Origin: Bryobacteraceae bacterium
Lineage (GTDB): Bacteria > Acidobacteriota > Terriglobia > Bryobacterales > Bryobacteraceae
Assembly (NCBI GenBank): GCA_028275505.1
Contig: JAPWUP010000019.1
Span: forward strand, 1 to 34,671
DNA: 34,671 nt
Direction: 5' to 3'
Under the pieces are notes generated by a model, which saw only the letters and a list, made by a program, of their open reading frames with translations, was not told the origin of the DNA and searched no databases. Position numbers and translations under genes: made by a program. Shown here in pieces: positions 16,438-23,948 of this stretch. Numbering within the stretch: the first letter of the stretch is position 1; the number at the start of each line of letters is the position of its first letter.

Positions 16438-17708
16438 CGTTGTTCACCCAGCTCGGGACCCAGCCCAAAGGCCCTGCCCAGCCGCACCCAGCGCGAGGCC
16501 CGCACGGCCGCCAGCCGCGCTTCCAGCTCCCGCACCTGCGCATCCAGCCGCTGGGCCCACTCAGTGCGCTCGACGACGGTGGCTTCGGCTCGATCGAGCA
16601 ACTGCACGCATTCGGCCAGCTCCCGCGAGCGAGCCTCCAGCTCCGCGCGCGCCGCCATCAGTTCGGCGGTGAGCTGCTCTTCCACCTGTCGCGCCCACTG
16701 CGTTCTTTCCGCCAGCTCCCGCTCCAGTTCGGCCACTTTTTGTTCGTAGCCGGCCACGGCGCGACGCGCGGCTTCCTGTTGCTCGGCCAGCTCCTGCTGC
16801 AGGGCGACGATGCGCGCCCGCGCCGCCGCCAGCTCCTGATCGAGGGACGCGGCCCAGCGATTGCTACGTTCCAGCTCGGCGGTCTGCGACCGGTACATTT
16901 CGAGCAATTCCTGTTTTTCCCGCCGCGCCTCTTCCAGCCAGGCGTCCTTCTGGGCCAGCTCCTCTTGTAGTGCGGCAATGTGCCGCTCGCGCTCGCGCAG
17001 CAGGTTGGCCGCCCGCGGCGTCCAGATCAGCGCCGGCGGCAGCGGCCCCGGTTGGAGGCGGCACACAGCCAGCAGGAAATGCGCCTCGGCGGGATCGGGT
17101 TGCGCTTGCTCCATGGCGCCCTCCACCGGCGGTCCTGCTTCGACGGGCACGATGGTGATGGCGGCCTGATGGTTCTCGACGTAAAGGGAGACGAAGGGGA
17201 AGAAGTCAGCCAGCTCCGCGCGCAGCTCCTGCCAGTCGAACTCGCGGTGATGATAGGGATTGGGCCCGGACTCCCCGCGAGCTTCGGCGTAGTAAAGACG
17301 ATTCGGCGTCGAAATCAGACACTCGCCCTCGGGTGTCACCACGCGACGCAACTCGGCCAGCAGGCCGCGCCAGTCCGCCAGGTGCTCGATCACTTCGAAG
17401 GCTACGATCACGTCGAAGCTGGCCTCGGGGAAGGGCAGCGCCGTGACGGTGGCGCGCAGAAAAGAAAGGTTGTCGCGCCGGTAATGCGAGCGAGCGAACT
17501 CGATTGCCTCCCCAGACACATCCACGCCGCAGACCCAGTTCGCCTGCCCGGCGAGCAGGGCCGCGCCGTAGCCCGTGCCGCAGCCGGCATCGAGCACGCG
17601 GCGTCCTTGCGCCCTGCGCGATGCGAACACGTAGCGCGCCAGGTGCTCGTTCCACAAATCCGGTTCGATCTGGCCCGGGATGGCGCGCTCGCCCGTGAAT
17701 TCAGCCAA
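16434..17708 (-). CDS. SAM-dependent methyltransferase with a long C-terminal coiled coil
   Basis: A 424-residue protein. Residues 1-215 are a class I methyltransferase. They begin with FTGERAIPG, and motif I is VLDAGCGTGYGAALL (38-52). The acidic VDVS follows, then FDVIVAFEVIEHL and LRRVVTPEGECLISTPNR. From about residue 233 to 402 the chain is a charged coiled coil with three similar ER(S/T)-x-WA segments (Trp285, Trp338, Trp384). It ends in a basic amphipathic stretch, RWVRLGRAFGLGP, that could touch the membrane. The layout recalls WbdD-type O-antigen terminators, which carry a coiled coil as a length gauge, but no kinase domain is present here. The start is TTG with GGAG seven bases upstream, overlapping the end of the Wzt gene. 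Confidence 0.85.
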   Translation of the reverse strand: MAEFTGERAIPGQIEPDLWNEHLARYVFASRRAQGRRVLDAGCGTGYGAALLAGQANWVCGVDVSGEAIEFARSHYRRDNLSFLRATVTALPFPEASFDVIVAFEVIEHLADWRGLLAELRRVVTPEGECLISTPNRLYYAEARGESGPNPYHHREFDWQELRAELADFFPFVSLYVENHQAAITIVPVEAGPPVEGAMEQAQPDPAEAHFLLAVCRLQPGPLPPALIWTPRAANLLRERERHIAALQEELAQKDAWLEEARREKQELLEMYRSQTAELERSNRWAASLDQELAAARARIVALQQELAEQQEAARRAVAGYEQKVAELERELAERTQWARQVEEQLTAELMAARAELEARSRELAECVQLLDRAEATVVERTEWAQRLDAQVRELEARLAAVRASRWVRLGRAFGLGPELGEQR

Positions 17709-19011
17709 CGCGAGACTCCGCTGCTGGGGCTGTTTGCAGCCGGGCGTTCACTTCCACCCGGCAGGGCAAATGGATGTAGCCGTAAATCTGGCCCTCACTG
17801 TGGCCCATCTGAAGCGCAATGGCGTTGTCAATCCAGTCGCACATGCGGTAATGCAGCAGGGTGCCGTCGGCGATGGCGGGCGAGAACGAGAAGGAGGCCG
17901 GATAGAGTTCAGGCAGGTCCACGTGGAAATCCACCGTGTAGATGTCGCCGGGCAGCATGGGCGGCAGCTCCACGCCTTCGCGCGCGGTGTTGGTGCCGGA
18001 GAAGTCAATGCCCAGGTGATTTCGCAGCATGAAGCCTACGATGGGCATGGGGATTTCTTCTTTGGCGCGCACGCTGATGCGCACCACGATGCGGGAATTG
18101 GGCTCGAGCAGTTGCAGCGGCCGCCCGTACTCATCGAGCACCGCGATGCCCAGCACCTCGGCGCGCCCGTCGCCATAACGATGATCAATGTTCGGGATGC
18201 GGTCCACGATCTCGGGAGCGACAATGCGGCCCGCCGTGCGGTCACGCTCGGGCCGCTTCTTCAGTTGCAGATAAGCGGAATCCTTCTCCACCATCGCCGC
18301 CAAGTACTTGGCCACGACGGCGTCGGCAGGCCCCAGTTCGCGGATGCGGCCCTGGTCCAGCCATAAGGCCCGGTCGCCAATGGCCTTGACGTCGCCCATC
18401 GAGTGCGAGACGAACAGGATGGTGATGCCGCGCGAGCGCAATTCGTGGACCTTGCGCATGCAGCGCTGGCGAAAGTAGATGTCGCCCACGGCCAGGGCCT
18501 CGTCCACGAGCAGAATTTCCGGATCCACGTGGATGGCCACGGCGAAGGCCAGCCGTACGATCATGCCGCTCGAATAGGTTTTCACGGGCTGGTTCATGAA
18601 ATCGCCGATCTCGGCGAACTCTTCGATCTCGCGGTATTTCTGCTCGATCTGTCGGGTAGTGAACCCCAGGATGGCGCCGTTCAGGAAGACGTTGTCGCGT
18701 CCGGTGAACTCGGGGTTGAAGCCCGAGCCCAGCTCGAGCAGCGCCGAGACCCGCCCGTTCACCTTGATCTCGCCCTCGGTGGGTCGCAGAATCCCGGCCA
18801 CCAGTTGCAACAGGGTGCTTTTCCCGGACCCGTTTTCGCCGATGATGCAGAAGGTCTCGCCCCGCCGGACTTCGAAATCGAGATCGCGCAGCGCCCAGAA
18901 ATCCCGGTGGAACCGCAGGCGATTAAAAGTCAGCAGTTCCTTGAGGCGATCCAGGGGCGAGTCGTAGATAGGGTAGCTCTTGGAAAGGCCTCGTACCTCG
19001 ATGGCGTTCAC
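17701..19011 (-). CDS. wzt: Wzt-type ABC transporter ATPase with a carbohydrate-binding C-terminal domain
   Basis: The ATPase of an ABC-2 polysaccharide exporter, which would act at the inner membrane with a Wzm permease. From the GTG start (436 aa), Walker A GENGSGKS is at about 58-65, the signature YSSGM at 146-150, Walker B ILLVDEA at 166-172 and the H-loop histidine at about 203. SALLELGSGFNPEFTGRDN is diagnostic of the Wzt/TagH group. Residues 279-419 form a Wzt_C-like beta-sandwich (YGDGRAEVLGIAVLDEYG ... FMLRNHLG). In O9a-type systems that domain recognises the finished glycan. No permease gene lies nearby. GTG 19009-19011 is chosen over a TTG at 19057-19059 because family similarity begins there. 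It heads the operon with the methyltransferase and GT2-GT4 genes. Confidence 0.92.
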   Translation of the reverse strand: MNAIEVRGLSKSYPIYDSPLDRLKELLTFNRLRFHRDFWALRDLDFEVRRGETFCIIGENGSGKSTLLQLVAGILRPTEGEIKVNGRVSALLELGSGFNPEFTGRDNVFLNGAILGFTTRQIEQKYREIEEFAEIGDFMNQPVKTYSSGMIVRLAFAVAIHVDPEILLVDEALAVGDIYFRQRCMRKVHELRSRGITILFVSHSMGDVKAIGDRALWLDQGRIRELGPADAVVAKYLAAMVEKDSAYLQLKKRPERDRTAGRIVAPEIVDRIPNIDHRYGDGRAEVLGIAVLDEYGRPLQLLEPNSRIVVRISVRAKEEIPMPIVGFMLRNHLGIDFSGTNTAREGVELPPMLPGDIYTVDFHVDLPELYPASFSFSPAIADGTLLHYRMCDWIDNAIALQMGHSEGQIYGYIHLPCRVEVNARLQTAPAAESRVG

Positions 19012-19408
19012 GGTTCCGAGCTCAGTCGCTGGAGCGTCGAGACAGGCTCTCTTTACCAAAATCTAGCGAGGATGGATACCGGTGTCAAACGAGGGAGTCG
19101 CGAGAAAAACGAATGGGCGGTTGTGCGTCGGGTTGTCGCAAGGGCTTAGGAGACACCGTCCAAGCGCCTCGCCCTTCCTCTGGCTGCTTTTCCTGAATGC
19201 GGTGCAATGTCCCGCGGCGCGCGGGAGCGCTCAGGCTCTCGCAGGCGTCTCAGGTTTCAGCCAGCGACTCTCCCTTCGCCAACCGCCCACCTGTGTGGAC
19301 GTTCGTTATGTTCCACCTCCCAAGGAACTCCCGAGGTTTCTCTCCCTCGGGCCGCCCCGGCCCCTGTGGACCGGAGCAAAAGCCGGCGTCCTTGAACGCC
19401 ACGCTTTC
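19012..19408 (-). promoter_or_regulatory. Long structured 5' leader of the Wzt operon (candidate cis-regulatory RNA)
   Basis: This stretch has no convincing gene on either strand. Read on the minus strand, it begins where the promoter at 19415-19443 would start transcription and ends at the Wzt GTG. Its first 115 bases are packed with potential hairpins. 19379-19407 has two 5-bp helices (AAAGC/GCTTT and GGCGT/ACGCC). 19349-19363 is GGGCCG/CGGCCC. 19330-19351 is CCCGAGG/CCTCGGG with an 8-base loop, and 19295-19316 is GTGGAAC/GTCCAC with one bulge. The sequence does not match any riboswitch consensus I know. Whether it folds as one RNA is inference. Confidence 0.4.
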
Positions 19409-19414
19409 ACCTTT

Positions 19415-19443
19415 AATATGCACCCGCGCGTGCCGCCTGTCAA
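19415..19443 (-). promoter_or_regulatory. Sigma-70-type promoter for the Wzt operon
   Basis: On the minus strand a perfect -35 element, TTGACA (19438-19443), is separated by exactly 17 bases from a -10 element, CATATT (19415-19420). The predicted start, about seven bases further on near 19408, falls at the edge of the first hairpin of the leader. Confidence 0.6.
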
Positions 19444-19553
19444 GGGATTTTTACACCTCCGAAGCATTTTCTCCCGACGCGTTAAGCAATTCACCCGAAC
19501 CAGGCGCCTGGCGACCGCAAGGCGGGGCCTCGCCTGAAAGCCCGCACCTTACC

Positions 19554-19582
19554 TTGACGCTGCCGTGTGGGCGTGATAGGAT
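19554..19582 (+). promoter_or_regulatory. Sigma-70-type promoter for the TonB-dependent receptor gene
   Basis: TTGACG (19554-19559), a 17-base spacer and TAGGAT (19577-19582) form a near-consensus promoter. The start of transcription would be about 30 bases ahead of the ATG at 19619, leaving room for the purine-rich ribosome binding site GGGGAAAGGG. It is divergent from the Wzt promoter. The roughly 110 bases between the two promoters hold nothing else that I can identify. Confidence 0.6.
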
Positions 19583-19618
19583 ATGCGCTGCAGTACTTTC
19601 ACATTCGGGGAAAGGGTC

Positions 19619-20119
19619 ATGCAAACAAGGGGTCACGCCACACTCTGGCTCGCAGTCTCTCTTCGCTGCTTGCTCGCCGCGCTGGGCTTTAGCCAGGAGT
19701 TCCGCGCCACCCTATCTGGTCGCGTCTTCGACCCGACGGGCGCCGCGGTCCCTAACGCGCGCGTGGAAGCAGTCAACGTCGCCACCAACGAAACCACGAC
19801 GGCGACCACCGACGTCTCGGGCGCCTACACGCTGCCCTTCCTGCGCCCGGGCACGTATAGGCTGACGGTCACCGCCTCCGGTTTCAAAACATTCACCCGT
19901 GAAAACATCGTTCTGCAAGTCGGCCAGATCGCCGGCATTGACGTAAAGCTCGAGGTCGGCGAGGTGGCCGAACGGATCGAAGTCACCGCGCAAGCCGCGC
20001 TACTGGAAACGCAGACCGCCAGCCGCAGCGGCATCGTCAACACTACGCAGGTCACCGAACTGCCACTCAACACGCGCAACCCTTTCATGCTGGGCGCCAT
20101 GATGTCGGGCGTCATCTAG
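19619..20119 (+). CDS. TonB-dependent receptor, N-terminal part up to an in-frame TAG
   Basis: These 166 residues are the front of an Oar-like outer-membrane receptor. A signal peptide (LWLAVSLRCLLAALGFSQ) is followed by a carboxypeptidase-regulatory-like beta domain (residues 28-112: LSGRVFDPTGAAVPNARVE, SGAYTLPFLRPGTYRLTV) and the start of the plug (LPLNTRNPFMLGAMMSGVI). Translation then meets TAG at 20117-20119. The frame continues open on the other side without a shift for another 1,024 codons, so this and the next entry are one ancestral gene. The start ATG has an excellent purine-rich ribosome binding site. If the stop is real, the product is a periplasmic fragment with no barrel. Confidence 0.85.
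   Translation: MQTRGHATLWLAVSLRCLLAALGFSQEFRATLSGRVFDPTGAAVPNARVEAVNVATNETTTATTDVSGAYTLPFLRPGTYRLTVTASGFKTFTRENIVLQVGQIAGIDVKLEVGEVAERIEVTAQAALLETQTASRSGIVNTTQVTELPLNTRNPFMLGAMMSGVI
20117..20119 (+). other. In-frame amber (TAG) codon splitting the TonB-dependent receptor
   Basis: TAG at codon 167 of the frame that starts at 19619, context ATC TAG CGG. Upstream and downstream sequence are in the same frame and encode adjoining parts of the plug domain. One base change would restore Tyr, Gln, Lys, Glu, Trp, Leu or Ser. A 6-bp hairpin (GCCGTT/AACGGC with loop CGAT, 20145-20160) lies 25 bases downstream, but it is in conserved coding sequence and is probably incidental. Confidence 0.9.
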
Positions 20120-20137
20120 CGGGGCAACGCCATCTGG

Positions 20138-23100
20138 ATGCGGCCGTTCGATAACGGCGCCATCGCCGAGTGGGTGGTCAACGGCGGCCGCCAGCGCCGC
20201 AACGAGTTCCTCCTCGACGGCGCGCCCAACAACGCCCAGATGGGAGGCAACAACATCGCTTACGTGCCTATCGTGGACGCGGTGCAGGAATTCAACATCC
20301 AGACCAACACGTACGACGCCCAGTACGGCCACACCGGCGGCGGCATCTTCAATGTCGTGCTCAAGAGCGGCACCAGCGATTTCCACGCCACCGCCTGGGA
20401 GTTCATGCGCCGGCAAAGCTGGGACGCCAACACATTCCAGAACAACGCGATCGGCGCCAAGCGCCCCGACCACAAACTGGATCAGTACGGATTCCAGTTC
20501 GACGGCCCGGCCTACATCCCGGGCATCCTGAAGAAGGACAGTCGTGTCCGCCTGTTCTACCTCGGCAGCTTCGAGCGTTATCACGAGCTGTGGCCTCAGT
20601 TCCTGCGCAACTCCTACCCCGAGCCGGAAATGCGCAACGGCGACTTCAGCAAGCTGGTCAACGCCGACGGCTCGCCCATCTTCATTTACAACCCGTTTAC
20701 CACGCGGTTCGACGCCAACCAGAATCCTATTCGTGATCCGTTCCCGGGCAATATCATCCCGCCCAGCATGATCAATCCCATCGCCCGCAACGTTACCAAA
20801 TACATGCCCCTGCCCAACGCCAAGACGCCGAACGTACGTTACTCCACCCAGAATCTGATTCACGAAAAATACGCTGCTGAAGATAACTTCTATAACCTGA
20901 TTTTGAAGTTCGACTGGAACTTCGGCGACCGCCATCGCGCCTTCGTACGCCACGCCTCCAATGACCGGACCGAGGACCGCTGCATCAACGGCATTTGTGA
21001 AGGCCCGGGCATGAACGGCCAGCAGCCCTTCCAGCGCATCAATGACGCCTACGTGGTGGACTGGGTCGGCACCATGACGCCCACCCTGATCCTGAACGCC
21101 CGCCTTTCTCACAACCGCTTTATCGAGAAGGGCTACGGGCGGGGCAACGTGGGCTTCGATCTGACCTCGCTAGGCCTTCCCGCCTCGCTGATCAACCAGC
21201 TGCCCACTCCGCGGTATTTCGGGGTGTGGAACTTCGACGGCTACTCCACGATGGGCCGTTACCAGTCCATCAACATCACCAATACCTATAACCTGCAAGG
21301 CAACGCTACCAAGATCTGGCGCACTCATACGATCAAGGTGGGCGCCGATCTCCGGCGGATCCACTACATCCTCCAGAACACAGGTAATATTTTGCAATTC
21401 GATCACAGCGCCGCCTGGACCCGCCGGCTGTGGAACCAGGCCGAGGTCAACTCGGGCGACGGCTACGCGACTTTCCTGCTCGGACTTTCCGGCGGCTCCT
21501 CCAACTATCCTTTGTTCCCCTTCTTCCGTCAGTGGTACTTTGCTCCGTATCTTCAGGACGACTGGAAGATCACCCGCCGGCTCACGCTGAACCTGGGCGT
21601 ACGGTGGGACTACAACGGCCCGCCGGATGAAAAGTACAACCGGTTGAACCGCGGTTTCGATCCCACCGTGCGCAACCCCGTGGTGGACCAGATCCCGCCC
21701 GCCATGCTGGCGCAGTACCCGCAGTTGCGCGACCTGAAGGGCGGCCTGCTGTTTGCCGGCGTTGGCGGACTGCCGCGCGCCGCGGGCGATCGCGACCTGA
21801 ACAACTGGCAGCCGCGCATCGGCGCCGCCTACCAAATCAGCTCGAAGCTGGTCATGCGCGGCGGTTTCGGCATTTACTACTCCAACCCCAGCAACGACTA
21901 CTTGCAAACCGTGGGCTTCTCCACCAGCACTCCGATTGTCAACAGCCTGGACGGCGGCCGCACGCCCATCCCCAACGTTTTGAGCAATCCCTACCCGTCG
22001 GGAATCAACGTCCCTACGGGCGCTTCGCTGGGGCCGCTCACCTTCGTGGGCCGCAACACGAGCTGGTTCAATCCGCGTTTCCGCATCCCGTCCGTGCGGC
22101 AGTTCTCCTTCGGCTTCCAGTACCAGGTCACGCGCACCGCTACTGTGGATCTCTCCTACATCGGCAGCCGCACGGTGGATGAAAACGACTCCAAGGCGTA
22201 CAACATCCCCAGCCTGGAGTTCCGCAAGCAGTGCAACCTGCTCGAGGGCGGGAACCCTGCTTACTGCGACGCCGCTCTGCCCAATCCTTTCCGCGACGTG
22301 CCAGCTTTCGCCGGGACCGGCTTCTACACCGCCAACACGCTTTCCCGTTACCAGCTCAATCGCCCGTTCCCGCAGTTCAGCGGCGACATGACCGAGTTGG
22401 GCCGCAACGACCAGCGCATCTGGCACAACGGCCTGCAAGTCAGCTACAACCAGCGCACGGGCCGCGACGTCACGCTGCTCGTCAATTACACACTTTCCAA
22501 GACCATCGAGCGCACCGGCTGGCTGGATCCCTTCGCCGGCGTCATGCAGCAGGGTCCGATCACTTACGACCGGCTGCACATGTTCAAGGCCACGGCCGTG
22601 TATGAGCTGCCCTTCGGCAAGGGCCGTCGCTGGGGTTCCGGCGCCACGGGCCTGGTCAGCAAGCTCATCAGCGGATGGGAGCTGACCACGTTCATCAACA
22701 CCACCTCGGGCGAGCCCATGGACCTGCCGGGCAACGTGATCATCCTCAAAGACCCGCGGGTCAAGCCCGACTGGAGCCAGGAGCGCGTCCGCTTCTGGAG
22801 TCCCTGCGTGCTGCGGCAGTACAACGACGGCAGCATCCGACCGCAGCCCTACAGCATCGCGGCCGGCTGCGGCACGGACTTCGCCAACTACGCGTGGTTG
22901 ATGACGGCCAGCTACGCGCCGCGCTATACGCCCTACCGCACTTCCTGGATCCGCTCCCACGCCTGGTTCAGCATGGACGCTTCGCTGAACAAGACCACCA
23001 GGATCGGTGAGCGCGCCCGGTTCCAGTTCGGAATCGAAGCTTTCAACGCGCTCAACCACACCAACTTCACCTGGGAGCGCGGCACCACCGATCCCAACAG

Positions 23101-23194
23101 CCCGAACTTCGGCCTGATCTACTTGAGCCAGTCGTCCCTGACCAACAACGGTTACCCGCGGCAGGTCCAGGTGCGGCTGAAGTTCTACTGGTGA
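20138..23194 (+). CDS. TonB-dependent receptor, rest of plug and beta-barrel (same frame, after the TAG)
   Basis: A 1,018-residue open frame from the first ATG after the amber codon. It carries the remainder of the plug (RPFDNGAIAEW, NEFLLDGAPNNAQMGGNN, YVPIVDAVQEFNIQTN, YGHTGGGIFNVVLKSG) and a large beta-barrel with alternating aromatic strands. It ends in the aromatic-terminated strand QVQVRLKFYW that BAM-assembled barrels need. Nothing in the barrel looks decayed, as there are no further stops or frameshifts. Without readthrough or a separate signal peptide this part could not be exported. Relatives of this size in Acidobacteria are thought to import oligosaccharides or other large substrates. 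The gene ends at a hairpin shared with the convergent deacetylase gene. Confidence 0.88.
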   Translation: MRPFDNGAIAEWVVNGGRQRRNEFLLDGAPNNAQMGGNNIAYVPIVDAVQEFNIQTNTYDAQYGHTGGGIFNVVLKSGTSDFHATAWEFMRRQSWDANTFQNNAIGAKRPDHKLDQYGFQFDGPAYIPGILKKDSRVRLFYLGSFERYHELWPQFLRNSYPEPEMRNGDFSKLVNADGSPIFIYNPFTTRFDANQNPIRDPFPGNIIPPSMINPIARNVTKYMPLPNAKTPNVRYSTQNLIHEKYAAEDNFYNLILKFDWNFGDRHRAFVRHASNDRTEDRCINGICEGPGMNGQQPFQRINDAYVVDWVGTMTPTLILNARLSHNRFIEKGYGRGNVGFDLTSLGLPASLINQLPTPRYFGVWNFDGYSTMGRYQSINITNTYNLQGNATKIWRTHTIKVGADLRRIHYILQNTGNILQFDHSAAWTRRLWNQAEVNSGDGYATFLLGLSGGSSNYPLFPFFRQWYFAPYLQDDWKITRRLTLNLGVRWDYNGPPDEKYNRLNRGFDPTVRNPVVDQIPPAMLAQYPQLRDLKGGLLFAGVGGLPRAAGDRDLNNWQPRIGAAYQISSKLVMRGGFGIYYSNPSNDYLQTVGFSTSTPIVNSLDGGRTPIPNVLSNPYPSGINVPTGASLGPLTFVGRNTSWFNPRFRIPSVRQFSFGFQYQVTRTATVDLSYIGSRTVDENDSKAYNIPSLEFRKQCNLLEGGNPAYCDAALPNPFRDVPAFAGTGFYTANTLSRYQLNRPFPQFSGDMTELGRNDQRIWHNGLQVSYNQRTGRDVTLLVNYTLSKTIERTGWLDPFAGVMQQGPITYDRLHMFKATAVYELPFGKGRRWGSGATGLVSKLISGWELTTFINTTSGEPMDLPGNVIILKDPRVKPDWSQERVRFWSPCVLRQYNDGSIRPQPYSIAAGCGTDFANYAWLMTASYAPRYTPYRTSWIRSHAWFSMDASLNKTTRIGERARFQFGIEAFNALNHTNFTWERGTTDPNSPNFGLIYLSQSSLTNNGYPRQVQVRLKFYW

Positions 23195-23201
23195 TCGGCA
23201 A

Positions 23202-23242
23202 GCGGGGCCGCGATCGCAGGGCGCACGCGATCACGGCCCCGC
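23202..23242. terminator. Bidirectional hairpin between convergent genes
   Basis: Two 16-base arms (23202-23217 and 23227-23242) pair with one mismatch around a 9-base loop. It lies eight bases after the receptor stop and covers the end of the deacetylase gene, so it could end transcription from both sides. No T-run follows, so termination may need Rho. Confidence 0.55.
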
Positions 23243-23932
23243 CCCGAGTAGATCGCTCAGGGTAACCAGCGCGAAGCCCCGTTCGCGCAGCACAGGAAGC
23301 AGTCGCCGGACGGCTTCCATGGTGGGCGCGATGTCCGGCCGCGGGTCCAGTTCGCGGCCGTCGTGAAGGCAGAGGATCGCGCCATTGCCGGCGCGGCGCT
23401 CCAAGCGACGCACGATCCGCTCGGCGGGCAGCTTCCAGTCTTGCGCGAGCACAGTCCACGTGACCAAAGTCAGGTCCAGCCGACGCAGGGCTTCCCGCAG
23501 ACCCAACCAGCGAACGCCGTAGGGAGGGCGGAACCAGCGCGGGGGCCTGCCTGCGACTGCTGTGATCGCCCGCTGCGCCGTCGCTACCTCCTGGTAAATG
23601 AACGCGGGGTTGCGCAGCCAGAGGCGCGCGTGCGCGTAGCCGTGATTGCCGAGTTCGTGGCCTGCCTCGACCGCGGCGCGCACGATTTGCGGGTAGCGTT
23701 CGACGTTGAGGCCGCAGACGAAAAAGGTTGCTCGCGCCTCGTGCTGCGCCAGCAGCTCGAGCAGCTCGGGCGTGCCCGGGCTCGGACCGTCATCGAAAGT
23801 CAGCGCGATGGCGGCGCGGTTTCGCGGGCCGCGGTAGATCGAGGGTCCGAGCCACTGGCAGGAAGGGCCGCGCACGGCATAGGCAGCCGCGGCCAGGGCA
23901 GCAGCGACGCCTGCGGCGAGTTCCGGAAACAT
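23231..23932 (-). CDS. Polysaccharide deacetylase (NodB homology, CE4)
   Basis: A 233-residue metal-dependent deacetylase that removes acetyl groups from amino sugars in peptidoglycan, chitin-like or exopolysaccharide chains. The CE4 motifs are intact. TFDDGP (45-50) holds the catalytic base and metal Asp, and GHELGNHGYAH contains the metal His97 and His101. RPPYG (135-139) and ILCLHDG with His190 complete the site. An N-terminal hydrophobic helix (residues 5-20, AAGVAAALAAAAYAV) anchors or exports the protein. The gene starts 16 bases after the enolase-superfamily gene and is probably transcribed with it. Its 3' end lies within a hairpin shared with the receptor gene. Confidence 0.92.
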   Translation of the reverse strand: MFPELAAGVAAALAAAAYAVRGPSCQWLGPSIYRGPRNRAAIALTFDDGPSPGTPELLELLAQHEARATFFVCGLNVERYPQIVRAAVEAGHELGNHGYAHARLWLRNPAFIYQEVATAQRAITAVAGRPPRWFRPPYGVRWLGLREALRRLDLTLVTWTVLAQDWKLPAERIVRRLERRAGNGAILCLHDGRELDPRPDIAPTMEAVRRLLPVLRERGFALVTLSDLLGAGP

Positions 23933-23948
23933 CGCTCACCAGTGACGC

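Noticed and set aside
19012-19408. Known riboswitch, T-box, RNase P, SRP RNA or tmRNA in the Wzt leader
   Set aside because: Short matches such as a GGTGGAAC run or AAGCAGCCA are isolated. The other conserved core elements of these RNAs are absent.
19082-19865. Plus-strand open frames upstream of and overlapping the receptor gene
   Set aside because: Composition is rich in Arg, Pro and Ser with no domain, good ribosome binding site or signal. The region is better explained as promoter and leader sequence, and as an alternative frame of the receptor gene.
20145-20160. Hairpin after the amber codon as a recoding element
   Set aside because: It is only 6 bp, 25 bases away, and lies in strongly conserved plug-domain coding sequence, so it can be explained by codon choice.
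21170-23059. Minus-strand 629-codon frame inside the receptor gene
   Set aside because: It is the antisense shadow of the beta-barrel coding sequence. No domain or start signal supports it.
20138-23194. Genome-wide TAG reassignment as explanation of the split receptor
   Set aside because: TAG ends the EamA, flavoprotein and RidA genes in the same window at positions that fit family lengths, so TAG works as a stop here.
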